The notes under the pieces were generated by a model that had not been told where the DNA came from, made no database searches, and saw only the letters and a program-made list of their open reading frames with translations. Positions 23,661 through 34,890 of a stretch of DNA of 64,000 bases are shown here, piece after piece. Both the position numbers and the translations under genes were made by a program. Source of the DNA: Bombus terrestris (lineage: Eukaryota; Arthropoda; Insecta; Hymenoptera; Apidae); NCBI RefSeq assembly GCF_910591885.1, contig NC_063274.1:10211725-10275724 (forward strand), given 5' to 3'. How positions within the stretch are numbered: position 1 is the stretch's first letter; every line of letters begins with the position of its first letter.

Positions 23661-25365
23661 AAATTTCCATCCACGTATGGTACGTTGGTCTTCGATTCGT
23701 AATTAAATTGACGTCGGCAGTTGATATGAAATTGATGATGATAAATATTGTTGCGAAAGTAACGAAGGTTGGGAAATAATTTTTTAACGAAGAAAACAGA
23801 AGACATGGAATTGCATAGCGCAAATGAACAGTCGTAAAATTCGACATTTCTAAATTACCGAATCATCGAAAAAACCACTGTGTTGTTAATTCGTTAATAT
23901 ATGTTATCGATTTATAAAACACTGAATATTTTTCATTTGCTGTTGAGTATTCTTAATTCAAATAATATTTTTAAAACGAAAAGTACCTACTTTCGATTAC
24001 GATCACCATGAAACAAACGATACTCAAACAGTTCCGATCAGTGTGAACGCTGCATAATGCCATCGCCTCGTCACAAGGTTCGAAAAAAATCGGTTGGATG
24101 CAGCAGCCACGGTGTTTAAGCTTCGATAATTGAATTCGTCAATATTAAGCCGTATATTTTGTATTAAAAATTCAGGCTTGCCCACGCGTAGCTCGGTTCC
24201 GCGTGGGCGGTTTGTGCGAGCTTGGAGCCTCTTTATCTCGAAACCGCCTCGACCCTGGGATCGAACGACATTCGAGGGATCGTTACAACTCAGATAGCAT
24301 CGAGAGAGAGTCGCGTTATTACTGCGACGGGATGACACTCGTGTCACGCATTTTATGCACGCGATGCCAGCCGTGAAGCGGAAAGTTGACGTTCAAAAAG
24401 GGTCGACGGGCGTCGAAGCGATTTTCGTTCCAGGTGTTTAAAAGGAATCGGACATCGGTTGTGACATGGCATACTGGCTACTGTGCTGATCGTAACGGGG
24501 ACTGGTATTAAGTTTCAATTGACGTTCAACTTTTTCTGACAAAGATGCAAAAATTTAGAGAATGCGAAATTTCATGATATACAAAAGTATACAAAATATC
24601 GTAAGTGCATGGCTATTATAACGAAGATAATGAAGTGAAAATATTTTCTGTAGCTACTGAATGACGAAGATGAAACGAATATCTGTTTAGATTCTATTTT
24701 TCTAATTTTATAAAAATATCTTTTTATAATAATAAAAATTTCTGAAGAAAATCTTGCGTGCTACAATTATAGTGAACAGAATTCTTTCTACAATAACAAT
24801 ATGCTATCATAAAATCGAGATTTTTATGAAATCTGATTGCACAAATCAACGATGTTAACAAAGCAAAATCTCTCATTTCACGAATGTATTGTTTGCTATG
24901 CCACGTCATATTCAATCTTGGACGCAATATGTCACAATCAATCGTGAACGCGTTACCAAAGAACGGCAATCAACCGACAGAAACGTATCGAATCGTGACA
25001 GTTCATTCGCTCATCGTTGGGCAAACGTTTTTGGCATTTCACGTACGCGTTGTATATAGAGTTATTACAACTGCCACGAGTCGCAATGATTTTGAAACAA
25101 GATTTATCGGCACTATATTCCATGCATGTTTGCACAAGAGAAAAAGCTTAATTTTTGTCAACCGCTATTTTTTGCTTGATGAAGGCACAATTCTGAAACG
25201 TTCTCGTGTCAAACAGAAAATGAAAGTTTGAAAAACATTAATTTTTTCCCTCTCTATACGCGCTTAAAAAAGATAAATTACAAAAATTGCTAATGAATTA
25301 TTACTATACGTATGTATATTCATTTTTTAACGATACAATACGATGCAACGTAAATCGCCACTGAG
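23661..25365. other. Gene-free stretch
   Basis: The sequence is AT-rich except for a CpG-rich block at about 24180-24430 with short overlapping frames. In that block ...TTTTCGTTCCAG|GTGTTT near 24434 is acceptor-like, but the donor half is poor. Nothing else was recognised. Confidence 0.4.
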
Positions 25366-25380
25366 AAAAAAAAAAAAAAA
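25366..25380 (+). repeat. Poly-A run (15)
   Basis: Fifteen uninterrupted A, followed by GAAAAAGGAAAG. Confidence 0.9.
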
Positions 25381-25756
25381 GAAAAAGGAAAGAAATTGAA
25401 ATGACAATCAAAAAGGAGAATCGATATCTCCTGTAGTTGTCTTAATATTTCGTAGCTCGTTTTCGAGTTATCTCGACGAAGAGCGTCAACGTTTCCTTGT
25501 CGTTTCTACCTCGTACGAAAGTCACACGCTTTATCCAGTTTCGCTGTACGAATCGTAATTAATTTCGATGAGAACGAATCAAGAGATTTCACGGACGTCT
25601 CGTTCGCTGGCAAGAGATGCGGCGCGCGAAAAAATAATTTACCGCGTGGCTCGATCGGGCCGGATCGGGGCAATTTACGAACGGGTGAAAGTCATCGATT
25701 AATTTAATGACTGACGGCGTCGACTTCGTGTTCCCCATCGGCGTGTCTCGGCCAGG

Positions 25757-25772
25757 TTCGTTCGTTCGTTCG
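25757..25772 (+). repeat. (TTCG)4 microsatellite
   Basis: Four uninterrupted TTCG units. Confidence 0.9.
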
Positions 25773-26414
25773 TTCTCAAAGGCGACAAATAATTCTCGGC
25801 CGAAAGTAGAGTATGCGTTGCACGCAAGAACATGTGGTGAAACTCTTTTCTCTCGCGGCGTTCTTTCATACGATAAATTAACGAGGCGCGTCCCCCCTCT
25901 AGGCGACCAGTAAAATCGCGTAAAATGCCGGCATCCGATTCGTAAATAAATTATTTATACCGCATGCCTGGGGTAAGTTACAAATGCTGCCAAGTAAAAC
26001 GGATTACGCGCATCGTCTACGTTCAACCGTAATTAAATCATAAATTTCTTGGTCGTAAGAATCCATTGAATTCCCTGCTACATCTCTTTATCGTTTTAAC
26101 CGACCGACTCGTTAAGACGTGTAATTAAATTTTGTACAAATCGACGGGTAATTGTTCATTATCCGGCTGTTTTAAAGCGAACCGCATCACACTCGATCTT
26201 GCGTCCGTCGCTACTCATCGTTTGCTCGTAACAGAAGGTGCGAATGTTCTCTGTACAAATTGTATACACCGTGTTTTATCGTTGCGATTAAAAGCATACC
26301 TAGGTGTCAAATTTGTCTGCATCATATTTAAGATCAAATCAAAAACTTATCTAGTATGAGCATATTGTCGATTTTATAATAGCGTTGCGATAATATAAAT
26401 TTAACTTTAGAATG

Positions 26415-26432
26415 GTTTCACAATTGTGAAAC
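26415..26432. repeat. Perfect 18-bp palindrome
   Basis: GTTTCACAATTGTGAAAC equals its own reverse complement over all 18 bases. Confidence 0.8.
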
Positions 26433-27055
26433 ACGATGCAGTTACAATTAACGGTGTATAGATAGTTATAAATTTAACTCGGCATGTCTAATAAATTATT
26501 ACAAAAAATACTGTGCTGTTGGTGCTGTTTCCGTAAGTCGTAAGTTGTTGAGTCCGCGTGTATTTATATCCAGATATTAACATACAATTTTCTTGACGTA
26601 AAATATTCAACGTCCAGCTCATTTATTGTCATTCCTTCTACATTAATAATTTCACCTCTTTCACGTTTCACGATGAAATAATATGAATATGGGATAGAAA
26701 GCGAGATGCAAACAGGGAGAAAAAGTAAGGGAGCGATAAAAGGAAGAAAAGTTGGCCTGCAAAGAGAGACGTTTTTGCTGTTTATGAGAATTATCCGATT
26801 GCACGAAATGTCATCTCGTCTGGACATTGTCATGTCGTTTCGCTCGATGGCACCGTTTAATCCGTGCAACGACGTATCGCGATCGTTTTCCCGATACTTA
26901 TTCGTCGTCCGGTTTTATTGTAGCCTCCCCTTCTTTACATGTTGAAATTAATTAGAACACCGACATGGCTGGATTAACGACGTTCCGCTTGACAGGCCAC
27001 TGAGATAGCCAATTTCTTCTTCGTTTTCTTTCTGATCTCTCAGTTTGTTTCGACG

Positions 27056-27081
27056 TTTTTTTTTTTTTTTTTTTTTTTTTT
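27056..27081 (+). repeat. Poly-T run (26)
   Basis: This is the longest homopolymer in the window. No poly-A-tailed retroelement sequence could be recognised beside it. Confidence 0.9.
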
Positions 27082-28961
27082 AATTATCACGGAGAGTTCA
27101 ATGAGAAGTAATTAAGCGTTATGATAATTTCTTTCCTTTGAGACGATCGTCTTTGTGTTTTTTATTCTATCACGAAGATCTTGAGTGATTTTAACGAACG
27201 GATGATAGAGTAGGGCTTCTTTTTTTTCAGATATGATATTTCACAATTTTTTCCAATTTTTTAAACGTAATTTACCATTTCCTTTATCCTGCTATCTTGT
27301 ACGTGTTTTATTTGCCATTAAAACATTCAATGTTGGTATGAGAACCAATTTTTAATTATGCATTGGATTTCCCGTTGAAAAATGTATAATGTTTCTTCTT
27401 AACGTAGTTCATTTTTCCTCAACTTCTCGCGTATGTTTCTTCCACAAATGGATAAAAACGGCCGGATATTTCAGTAACTGGAAAACAAACAAATCCGAAA
27501 TCCATCGCTTTAACAAGAAATGCAAATTTTCCTTACACCGGAGACTATATGTGCACATATTTATAATATCGGGCTAAACCCCTGCTTCCTCCAATAACAA
27601 AAACGTCCAAGTCTAACTACCCAAACTTTTATATCGACGTAACAACGCCATAAAAAATACCACTTGCCCGGCCATTCAGTCGACCATGCTCCCTAAAGAT
27701 CCTCAACGAATTCGATATCCCCTCGACTGAAAATCGGCCGATTCGTCCAACGAGGGGAGAACACTGAATGAATCGATAAGAGCGAGTAGCGCGTGGGTCG
27801 AGATCGCCGGCAACGTACTACACGCCCGTCTCATTCCCCGTCCTTTTCTCTTTATTATCCGGTTTTTACCCATCTGTATTTGGAATTCCGCGTAGAACCA
27901 GTTTACCTTATGTTCTTTCCCCTCTATTTCACTCTGATTCTCTTTCTTTTTCTCTATTCGTTCTGTAACACAAATAAAATCCTCGATTACCAACGACGGA
28001 ATAATTTCTCGATAATGCGCGCGGAGTAAATGTGGAAAATATCCCAGCAGTGTTTACGTCTTAGGTTTTTAGAGAACGTATTTCAATAAATTTCGAACCT
28101 GTAATATACTATGCTATTTTGCACGGCTTTTATTCGGATGACACACTGACGCGCACACGCACGCCAGGAAAAGGCACATCGTTAACCGCCAATTACTTGC
28201 AACCAAATCTAGATTCACGATGACCTAGATGACTTAACAATTTCAAGAGTGGCCGATTTATCTGTGACGCATTCTATCCTAACTTTACGTTCCGAGCTTT
28301 CCTTTAACTGTTTCAGCTGCATACCACTTCTAACGTACAAACACACGTAGCTATCTGTAAATACCATACACAAATAAATTACCAGAATTACGAACATTAA
28401 TGGTTGGTATTTAGGTTTAATTGTCGCAATATAATTAACCAACTGTCTAAGTTCCGTAGAATCGTTACTACTTCTTTAGGCAAAAAATTCATACTCTAAG
28501 AAGCAATTTTTCTGTTGTCCACTAGAAGGAGTGGCAATTACCGGTAGTTTAATCGTGCTGGTTGATTTATGATCGATATAATTATTCGATTACGCCGGGC
28601 TCGAGCGTCGAGCCGGTTTTATTACGTCCCGAGCGATGCTCCAGCCTCAGCCTCGATACGCGTAATTAGGCTAGAGACGATAGCGATTTTAATTGGCTTA
28701 GGACACACGGCCAGTGACGAACGATTCGAACGGATGGAGAACAGTCGGACGGGATGCTCGTGTTCTCGTAACGAGATTAGGCGAAATAATAAAGTGCTGC
28801 ACGCGACCATAACGCGTTAACGACGCGTCGAGAGGATATTTCGGCCGCGACGATTGCCGTTTTATTCTTGCACCAACATTCGTCGTTGCTTGTTGACGTT
28901 AGGCTCGATGCGTTTGTTTCTACGTCTCTTTATCTCTTTCTCTTTGTTCCATCCCAATTAG

Positions 28962-29131
28962 CAGCGAGTTTGTCGCGAGCTCCCCGCTTGTTAATCTCTT
29001 GAGAACGATGACGTGTATCGTGTTGGATTCAAAATGATGGATCTTGCTGCGGTTAATAGCGATTCTTAGGTAATTTAATCGAATTGGATTTTTCTGGATC
29101 GATGGTGAGATTGGATAGATATTAGTCAAGT
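28962..29131 (+). other. Candidate non-coding exon between strong splice sites
   Basis: About 40 bases that are almost entirely pyrimidine end in ATTAGCAG, a tandem acceptor (AG at 28961 or three bases later). The 170 bases after it end at a GTAAGTAAG donor that starts at 29132. All three plus-strand frames close inside, the longest after about 23 codons, so this would be an untranslated or non-coding RNA exon. The pairing of two strong sites is the only evidence. Confidence 0.25.
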
Positions 29132-30689
29132 GGTAAGTAAGGCTGGTTTCAGAGAGGAAATTTAGAATTGATATCTTTGATCGTGATTGGATTATTAGTC
29201 TGTAAAGTAGAGCTGAGGTTTACGATGGTATAAAAATACGGTGCGCGGAGATGAAAGACATCTATGAGTTTATAGCGTGACTTTAATACTGATATTTCGA
29301 AGTGTATCTACAGAAAGGATGATATAATATTGAAAAATTTTCAAAGAATGTTGAAAAAGCTCTCGAGCGAACTAATTAATTCAATTTAGAAATTCGTTCA
29401 GAATTGAGAAGTGCAGAAATTCTCTTATCAGCTAGTTGTATGTATTATAAGTTTCGTGTGTTTCTTGTAGGAAATGAAAGATTACTTGTTTATCGATTGA
29501 AGGATTTAACGAAGGATTTAAAGTAAAGATATATCTATCGCTTTAATTATTGCAAATTCGCCTCTCCAGTATTTATGAACTGTAAGCATTACTGAACGAA
29601 ATATCTCCGATGGAAGAAATAATATAGTATTATAAATACGTTTATTACTATTTATATCCAACGAGCATTCTCATTGAAAATCTTAAATCTCACTATTGTC
29701 TGAGTTTCAATTCGACAGTGCAATCTCTTCCATAATTAAACTTATCTTTGTATCTTGATATTTCATTAATATTTAATACCCTTGTTTGTATAAAATTTCA
29801 ATTTCATCCGTAGTCGCAAACAATTGCTTTTGTCATACAAATGACGATGTAAACGAGTATTCGCTATAAACAACCGTTTTGAGCACTCAATTAAGGTGAG
29901 AAAGAATTTTGAAATAACCTTAATAACGCGATTTAAAAATCGATTCCCTGCCAAAATTTCTCTTTTCAATCGCAATCTACTGGCCTAACCATTTACATTT
30001 AAGTGCACTGCTTAACCAAAAAAGGCAAATATAACATTTTCAACGCGCGATGCTCCAGCCTTTTGTATACCATAATACAATAGATAAATAGGAAAAAAAA
30101 TTACTACATCTATCTCTTCGCTATTATATACTTTTTTATATTCCATCAAATATTTATTTTCAGTTAAATCTTATTTGTTTCTTCTCGGTAATATAACTAG
30201 CTTCATATTACAATTGATCGGTGGATAATTAAAGATATCTCATATTGTCATTGGTACCGTGGGCAATTTTCCCGGTAACACGCAACGAAATCATCGGTGA
30301 ACAGTGGACATTGCGATTTCTTTACGACAATTGCGTGTGATCTTCTAGAAGAAACTATATAACTTACAAATTTTATCAGCACTTACAAATTTCTTATCTT
30401 TTAACTCCTCTCACAAACTTCTCCTTTTCTCGGTTTAGAGATATATATCATGTTTCAATTTCGCATTCAACTGCGTCGCTTAGTCCAAAGTGCTCCGGAA
30501 TGCGTCACGAACAACAACGGTGATAAGAAAATCGTGAAAAATCTTCTCTGTTGAATTTTTCACGATGCTTAATGGAGCCGCGTGTGGTAGGAAAAGAACA
30601 CAATTTCGTTGTGTAACGTAACAGAGATACTGTAAGAATGGCGAGTCGGGAGAAGAGCCGGTGTTTATAAGAAAAGGGAATCGGTACGA
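29132..30689. other. Gene-free AT-rich stretch
   Basis: No gene is seen. A donor-like TTAAG|GTGAGA occurs near 29897 without an acceptor. CTTACAAATTT occurs twice near 30363 and 30383. The sequence becomes CpG-rich from about 30480. Confidence 0.4.
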
Positions 30690-30936
30690 ATGTCGTCCCA
30701 CAGGAACGCCCACCACGGGACCAGCTTTGCCAGGCGGACACGTCAGACAGCCTTGCCTTATACGTCGCTCGGCTGCATTTCCACGCTTGTAACCTGCGAC
30801 ACGGCCCTTTGCATCTGTTCGCGTCTCCGCGGTTTTAATGGGACCACCTCTGCGCGTTCTGTCACGACACGCACACTGACAATACGCGGCTACGTTGAGA
30901 GAAAAAAAAGGAGCGCGCTTATCTTCTATAACCAAG
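30690..30936 (+). CDS. Candidate first coding exon, ATG to a strong donor
   Basis: A plus-strand ATG at 30690 opens a frame of 82 codons plus one base that reaches a strong donor (CCAAG|GTGAGA at 30937). The peptide is basic and Thr/Ser/Cys-rich and has no recognisable domain. A TATA-like TTTATAAG at about 30664 is too close upstream for this ATG to be far inside a transcript driven from it, so promoter use is unclear. On the minus strand the longest frame of the window (162 codons, 30480-30968) overlaps. The island is CpG-rich, so both could be chance. Confidence 0.24.
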
Positions 30937-31168
30937 GTGAGAACAGAGAGACTAGAAAAGGTAATCACAATGGTTTTCTGTCGTCTCTCACCGAGTCTCG
31001 CGCTGGATGGGCTGAAATGACACTGATACGTTTGTAATTTCTATGTTTTTTCAGTTTTAATATCTATGTATCTCAACATTGCGCCGTACAGTTTGTTGTT
31101 TTCCCGGTACATAGACGATGAATGATTCTATTATATCTATTTTATTCTGTTTCTATTTAGTTTATATA

Positions 31169-31401
31169 CAGTGGCGGGAAAAAGAGAGTTTAAAATTCAT
31201 ATAATACTTGCGTATGATAACTACACTACATTGATAGTAACTTTGCAGTACTAGATATTTTCTACCATGTTGATGACACCGATGACAGTAATTTATGTCA
31301 TATTTATTCGCCATTTAATTGTTTTTGTTGATTATAACTCCTTTTTCTAAAATTGTGCTGTTTTCGTGCTTACCCTTTAAACTTTCTCTTTTCCTTCACT
31401 G
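31169..31401. mobile_element. Putative Tc1/mariner-type miniature element (MITE), decayed
   Basis: The left end CAGTGGCGGGAAAAAGAGAG (31169 on) and the reverse complement of the right end (CAGTGAAGGAAAAGAGAAAG, from 31401) match at 21 of 26 positions when extended to the shared TTTAAA. CAGTG(G)CGG-type ends are common in Tc1-like elements, and the left end is preceded by TA. The right flank is TG rather than TA, so one target-site copy would have to be mutated. The 233-base interior has no coding capacity. It would depend on a transposase encoded elsewhere. Confidence 0.42.
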
Positions 31402-32290
31402 TGTGTCATTCTTAACTGAATAGAGTTTGCTGTATGAATGTTGGTAAAATATTCACAATCTAGACTTTAAATACAGAGAAAATGATTGTGCGTGGAAAAA
31501 CAAATAAAGCTAGGTTTACGCCAGCCCAGTCACTGAATCCAACGACTGCGTTCCAGTGGTTTGACTACAAATCGATCTACATTATTTCAATCTTTTTTAA
31601 ACTATTGATAATGATATTCTTACTGTAATGGTAATGGATTCAGGCAAAAAGCGGTAAAACAATACATATACAGCTAGCACTGGATATTAAGTCGTCTAGA
31701 CGATTCCAGTAACGTTGAGACGTATCCTCGATGGTGGGGGTAAGGACGCTGGATTAAAATATACGATCCAGCTATTGACTCACTCTTTCGATCTAGTCGT
31801 TAAATTGGATTGCTTTCTGGAATGACAAATACTGGAATGAAAGTGCTGTTCACATTATTGCAGTTATGATCCAGCGCTGCAATTTCATTGAACTGGAATG
31901 TTATTGGAACTCTTAAATCCAGCTTAATGAAAAAGATGAGATGTTAAAACAAATCAGGAAAATAATGGAAAAGAGGCTAGATTAATATATCAGACTCGAG
32001 GTTGAATCCTTCGATCCGATCATCGAAGATTCGATTCGATTCGAGAAGAAAGACCTCAAAGAGATGAGATGTAAATTAAAGCAGGCACTGGATTAACGGT
32101 TGAACGGTATGGATGCATTGTAATCGTGTATGTGCGCGCATGTACGTCGGTGTGAGACCAGGCACCCAAGGGAGTCACGTTGATCTTACGGATGTCACGT
32201 AGACGCTACGGGATCAAAAGGTCAATCTGTTCCTCTTTCTTCTCTTCCATTTCGATCCATGGCACATCAATTTCCTCGCCGCTGTCATAG
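31402..32290. other. Stretch with many CTGGA/TCCAG motifs
   Basis: From about 31530 to 32100, CTGGA or TCCAG recurs many times, often extended to CTGGATTA. GCTGGAT (31748) and ATCCAGC (31766) form a perfect 7-bp inverted pair. The motifs are not evenly spaced, and the origin (decayed repeat or binding-site cluster) is unknown. No coding frame is supported. Confidence 0.35.
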
Positions 32291-32635
32291 AAGCACGTAA
32301 CTTCGGTGTTAGTCCTCGCACTTATCGCCGGATCGAAACCCTCTTGGATCTTGGAACTTTTCATTTGCGTTGCGGCGCTTCTCTATCAAGCATATACGAG
32401 TGACATTCGATCTCTTCTCTTTCAGCACGGTAACAATGTTCAGTTGAAACTCATCGCGAATTCTCGACAATTTATCGTCTTTCTCTTACAGATATTCGTG
32501 AACGGATTGAATCAAGCGACGAATATATACTTGACAGTTGCACGGAAGAAAGAATTATCTTTCTACGTTCTTGCAGCAGCAAGGAAATTGTCTTCATGGT
32601 TGTTAAATCAGCTTAAAAGTCTTTGGACCTTTTAG
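32291..32635 (+). CDS. Open frame of 114 codons without ATG, hydrophobic N-terminal part
   Basis: The plus-strand frame is open from just after a TAG at 32288-32290 to a TAG at 32633-32635 in DNA that is not especially GC-rich. This makes it one of the less expected open frames here. The translated sequence has two hydrophobic stretches (SVLVLALIAG and ELFICVAALLY) and a basic, helical-looking end. Two acceptor-like tracts lie inside it, ending in CTTTCAG near 32425 and CTCTTACAG near 32500, so a shorter terminal exon beginning at either is also possible. No ATG is in frame. Family not recognised. Confidence 0.24.
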   Translation, partial: KHVTSVLVLALIAGSKPSWILELFICVAALLYQAYTSDIRSLLFQHGNNVQLKLIANSRQFIVFLLQIFVNGLNQATNIYLTVARKKELSFYVLAAARKLSSWLLNQLKSLWTF

Positions 32636-34764
32636 ATAGACTTGGCTAACTCGTTTTACATGGGCTATCTATTGGAATTCCCAATTTTTCAAATTGCAAG
32701 ATAGAATAATTGAGAGGTTTCCTTGGAAAAGAACCCATAAGAGCAAATTGTGAATCGAGCAAATTACTTTGAAAGTTTTAGTTCTAGCTTTTAAATATTA
32801 GATACGTTTGAATTGATAATTGTAATAGCTTCAAAAGAAAAAGTAACATTCTTTTTACACGATAAAAGCTTGATAATAATTCTATGTATTTGTCATACTC
32901 CTTTCTTTCAAAAGTACAACAAAAAGATTGTCTTGTTTTCTCAATAAAACTTGATATATATGTTCCTTCCGTTTGATCCTCGTCCGAATAACGAGTATCC
33001 AATAAATAATTTAAATCAATATCTCGAGTATAAAAATTGTTTGTTTAAAACCAAAGTAATATATAGTTAACGTTTATTTGTAATATTAAACTTTGTCGCA
33101 GTTCTCCTTTCCGCGCTTGTAATGAAACAGAATATTAAGCTTAATTTTCAGTGAATTTTCTAACGACCAGAACTTTTCACATTTTCGAGAAACAAATAAG
33201 GCACTGTTTTCTTTCCAGCTCGTTCTTTCCCATTCGAGCTAACCCGAAATAATTTAGCGCCGCTCGAAACAATGCTCGAGCAACCCGATGAGCGCATTTC
33301 ATGCGATTACACGCATTGTGGTAAAACACTGCTCCCATTTCCGTTTTAACCTGATTGTATCCAATTACTGGGAGTTTGTTACCAATTGAACAGTAAGTTG
33401 TGCAGTATTCTTACCATACACAATGCCAGATCGCTGGCATTCAACAAGCCAACCTAGTAAGCAACGCGTTTATTAGTAATTCACAAATCGTATAACCGAT
33501 ACTGTACTGTAAATGACGTTATATTTTATTACACGTGTATGCATGCGTAAAGAGTATTGCATGTTTAACAATGTCACGGAGAGGCAAATGGCGAAGCTTC
33601 GTTACGTTCGCAGTGTTGCGTTGTGTTAAACTTTAGGATGATCGCTACGCGTGCATAGAATATTATATTTGATAGTATCATTAATTGGTATCACGTGCTC
33701 TCAACTCCTGACACGTTTAGAATTTAATTGGATGCAGCGAAACAAGTTACACCAAACGAATACCATTTCGATAGCGTATTTCTTTTATATAGAGAAAATA
33801 TGTATTTCCCTTATGGAAATAGATGTTGTAGTAAAATTCTATATTGAAATTTATTGCGCGGAAAAGATTTCGCGGAAAGTGACGAACGAACCGAAAAATG
33901 TAATCACATATTGTTCGTTTGGAAAAATATATTTCAAGCTCTTTAGAGATTAAAAATATTTTTGACGAAATAATTGTATACACTGTTGCTTTGTGCGCTT
34001 TGATATCATTTTTTCATATTGTTCTATTGCCATACTTTTCCGCCTTTCGTTCGCAAAATATAAAACCCATTAAAATCCATAATTTTTAGTATGTAATTTA
34101 ACATAGATATATTCTCAGTGAAATAAAATTCATGATTAATTAAGAAACAAATTCCATGATATCTCGACAATTTACTAAAGCTACATTTTTTAATAAACAA
34201 AATTCTCTTGTCGTACGATGTAATATTCTTTGATGGAAATTGTGTAATTCTCTATTTCTTAGATACTACCCATCGTATACGTGACGATAACTCGCCGCAA
34301 ATTGCTAATCGACACTCGAGAGAGGAAAGTTATCGATAGAAGCTGGTGATATTAAAGTCACGGAACAACGGTGCCGGTCGACGATGCGGAGGACGATACA
34401 AATATCGGACACGTCACCGGCCATTAATCTAATGTCCTGTAGCTTTATCGTGCCGTCTAATAGCGGCTATCGGCGCCGTGTCCGGCCGCCGATGTCTTCC
34501 TCTCTCCGTCGATCAACGCAGCTTATTCGCCACCTGCCGCTGCACCTGAGTGCTTGAAAATCGTTAGCCTCCGACGTGGATTTTCTCTATTATGCTATCG
34601 TTGAACATTAGGCTCGTTTATCGCGAAGACTATGACAGTTTGTAAAACGACGATCATTGCAACGAAGTACCATTTTCATCGTTACAGTATTGGCTTCTGC
34701 TTGATTAGGCAGACCATTTGTTCGCGTTTCGCTAGTTAAAATTTAAACGTAGAAATTTGTGCGA
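32636..34764. other. Gene-free stretch with a GC-rich block
   Basis: The sequence is AT-rich to about 34270. A strong acceptor-like tract (CTGTTTTCTTTCCAG) ends near 33220 but leads to no exon-like sequence. The 34300-34560 block is GC-rich with many CCGGC-type words and TAAT cores and has no open frame, which makes it a regulatory rather than a coding candidate. Confidence 0.4.
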
Positions 34765-34890
34765 AACTTCGAAAATTTGAAGGTTTGAAAATTTAGAAAT
34801 TTGAATGTTTGGTGATTTGAAAGTTGGAACATTTGAAAACTCGAAAATTTAAAACCTTGGAAATTAAAAAAATTTATGAATTTGAATTTT
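34765..34890. repeat. Low-complexity GAAAATTTGAA-like repeat
   Basis: Close variants of GAAAATTTGAA, TTTGAAAATTT and GAAATTTGAA follow one another with an irregular period of about 9-11 bases for roughly 120 bases. Confidence 0.6.

Larger units (their letters stand above)
25381..28961. other. Non-coding stretch with simple repeats and a homeodomain-like block
   Basis: Bases 25480-25930 are CpG-rich. AGTCAT (25690) and ATGACT (25707) flank an ATTAATTTA core, and four TTCG units lie at 25757-25772. From 25930 to 26060 there are several TAAT and ATTA cores. GTTTCACAATTGTGAAAC at 26415 is a perfect palindrome. A run of 26 T lies at 27056-27081. A strong plus-strand acceptor (CTTCTTTTTTTTCAG) ends at 27231 but leads into AT-rich non-exonic sequence. 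CpG-rich parts recur at 27700-27850 and 28600-28900. Confidence 0.4.

Noticed and set aside
27056..27081. Poly-T run considered as the tail of a minus-strand retroposon
   Set aside because: No recognisable retroelement sequence or target-site duplication next to it.
30480..30968. 162-codon minus-strand frame, the longest in the window
   Set aside because: It lies in a CpG-rich island, has no domain or splice support and conflicts with the plus-strand ATG-to-donor frame at 30690-30936.
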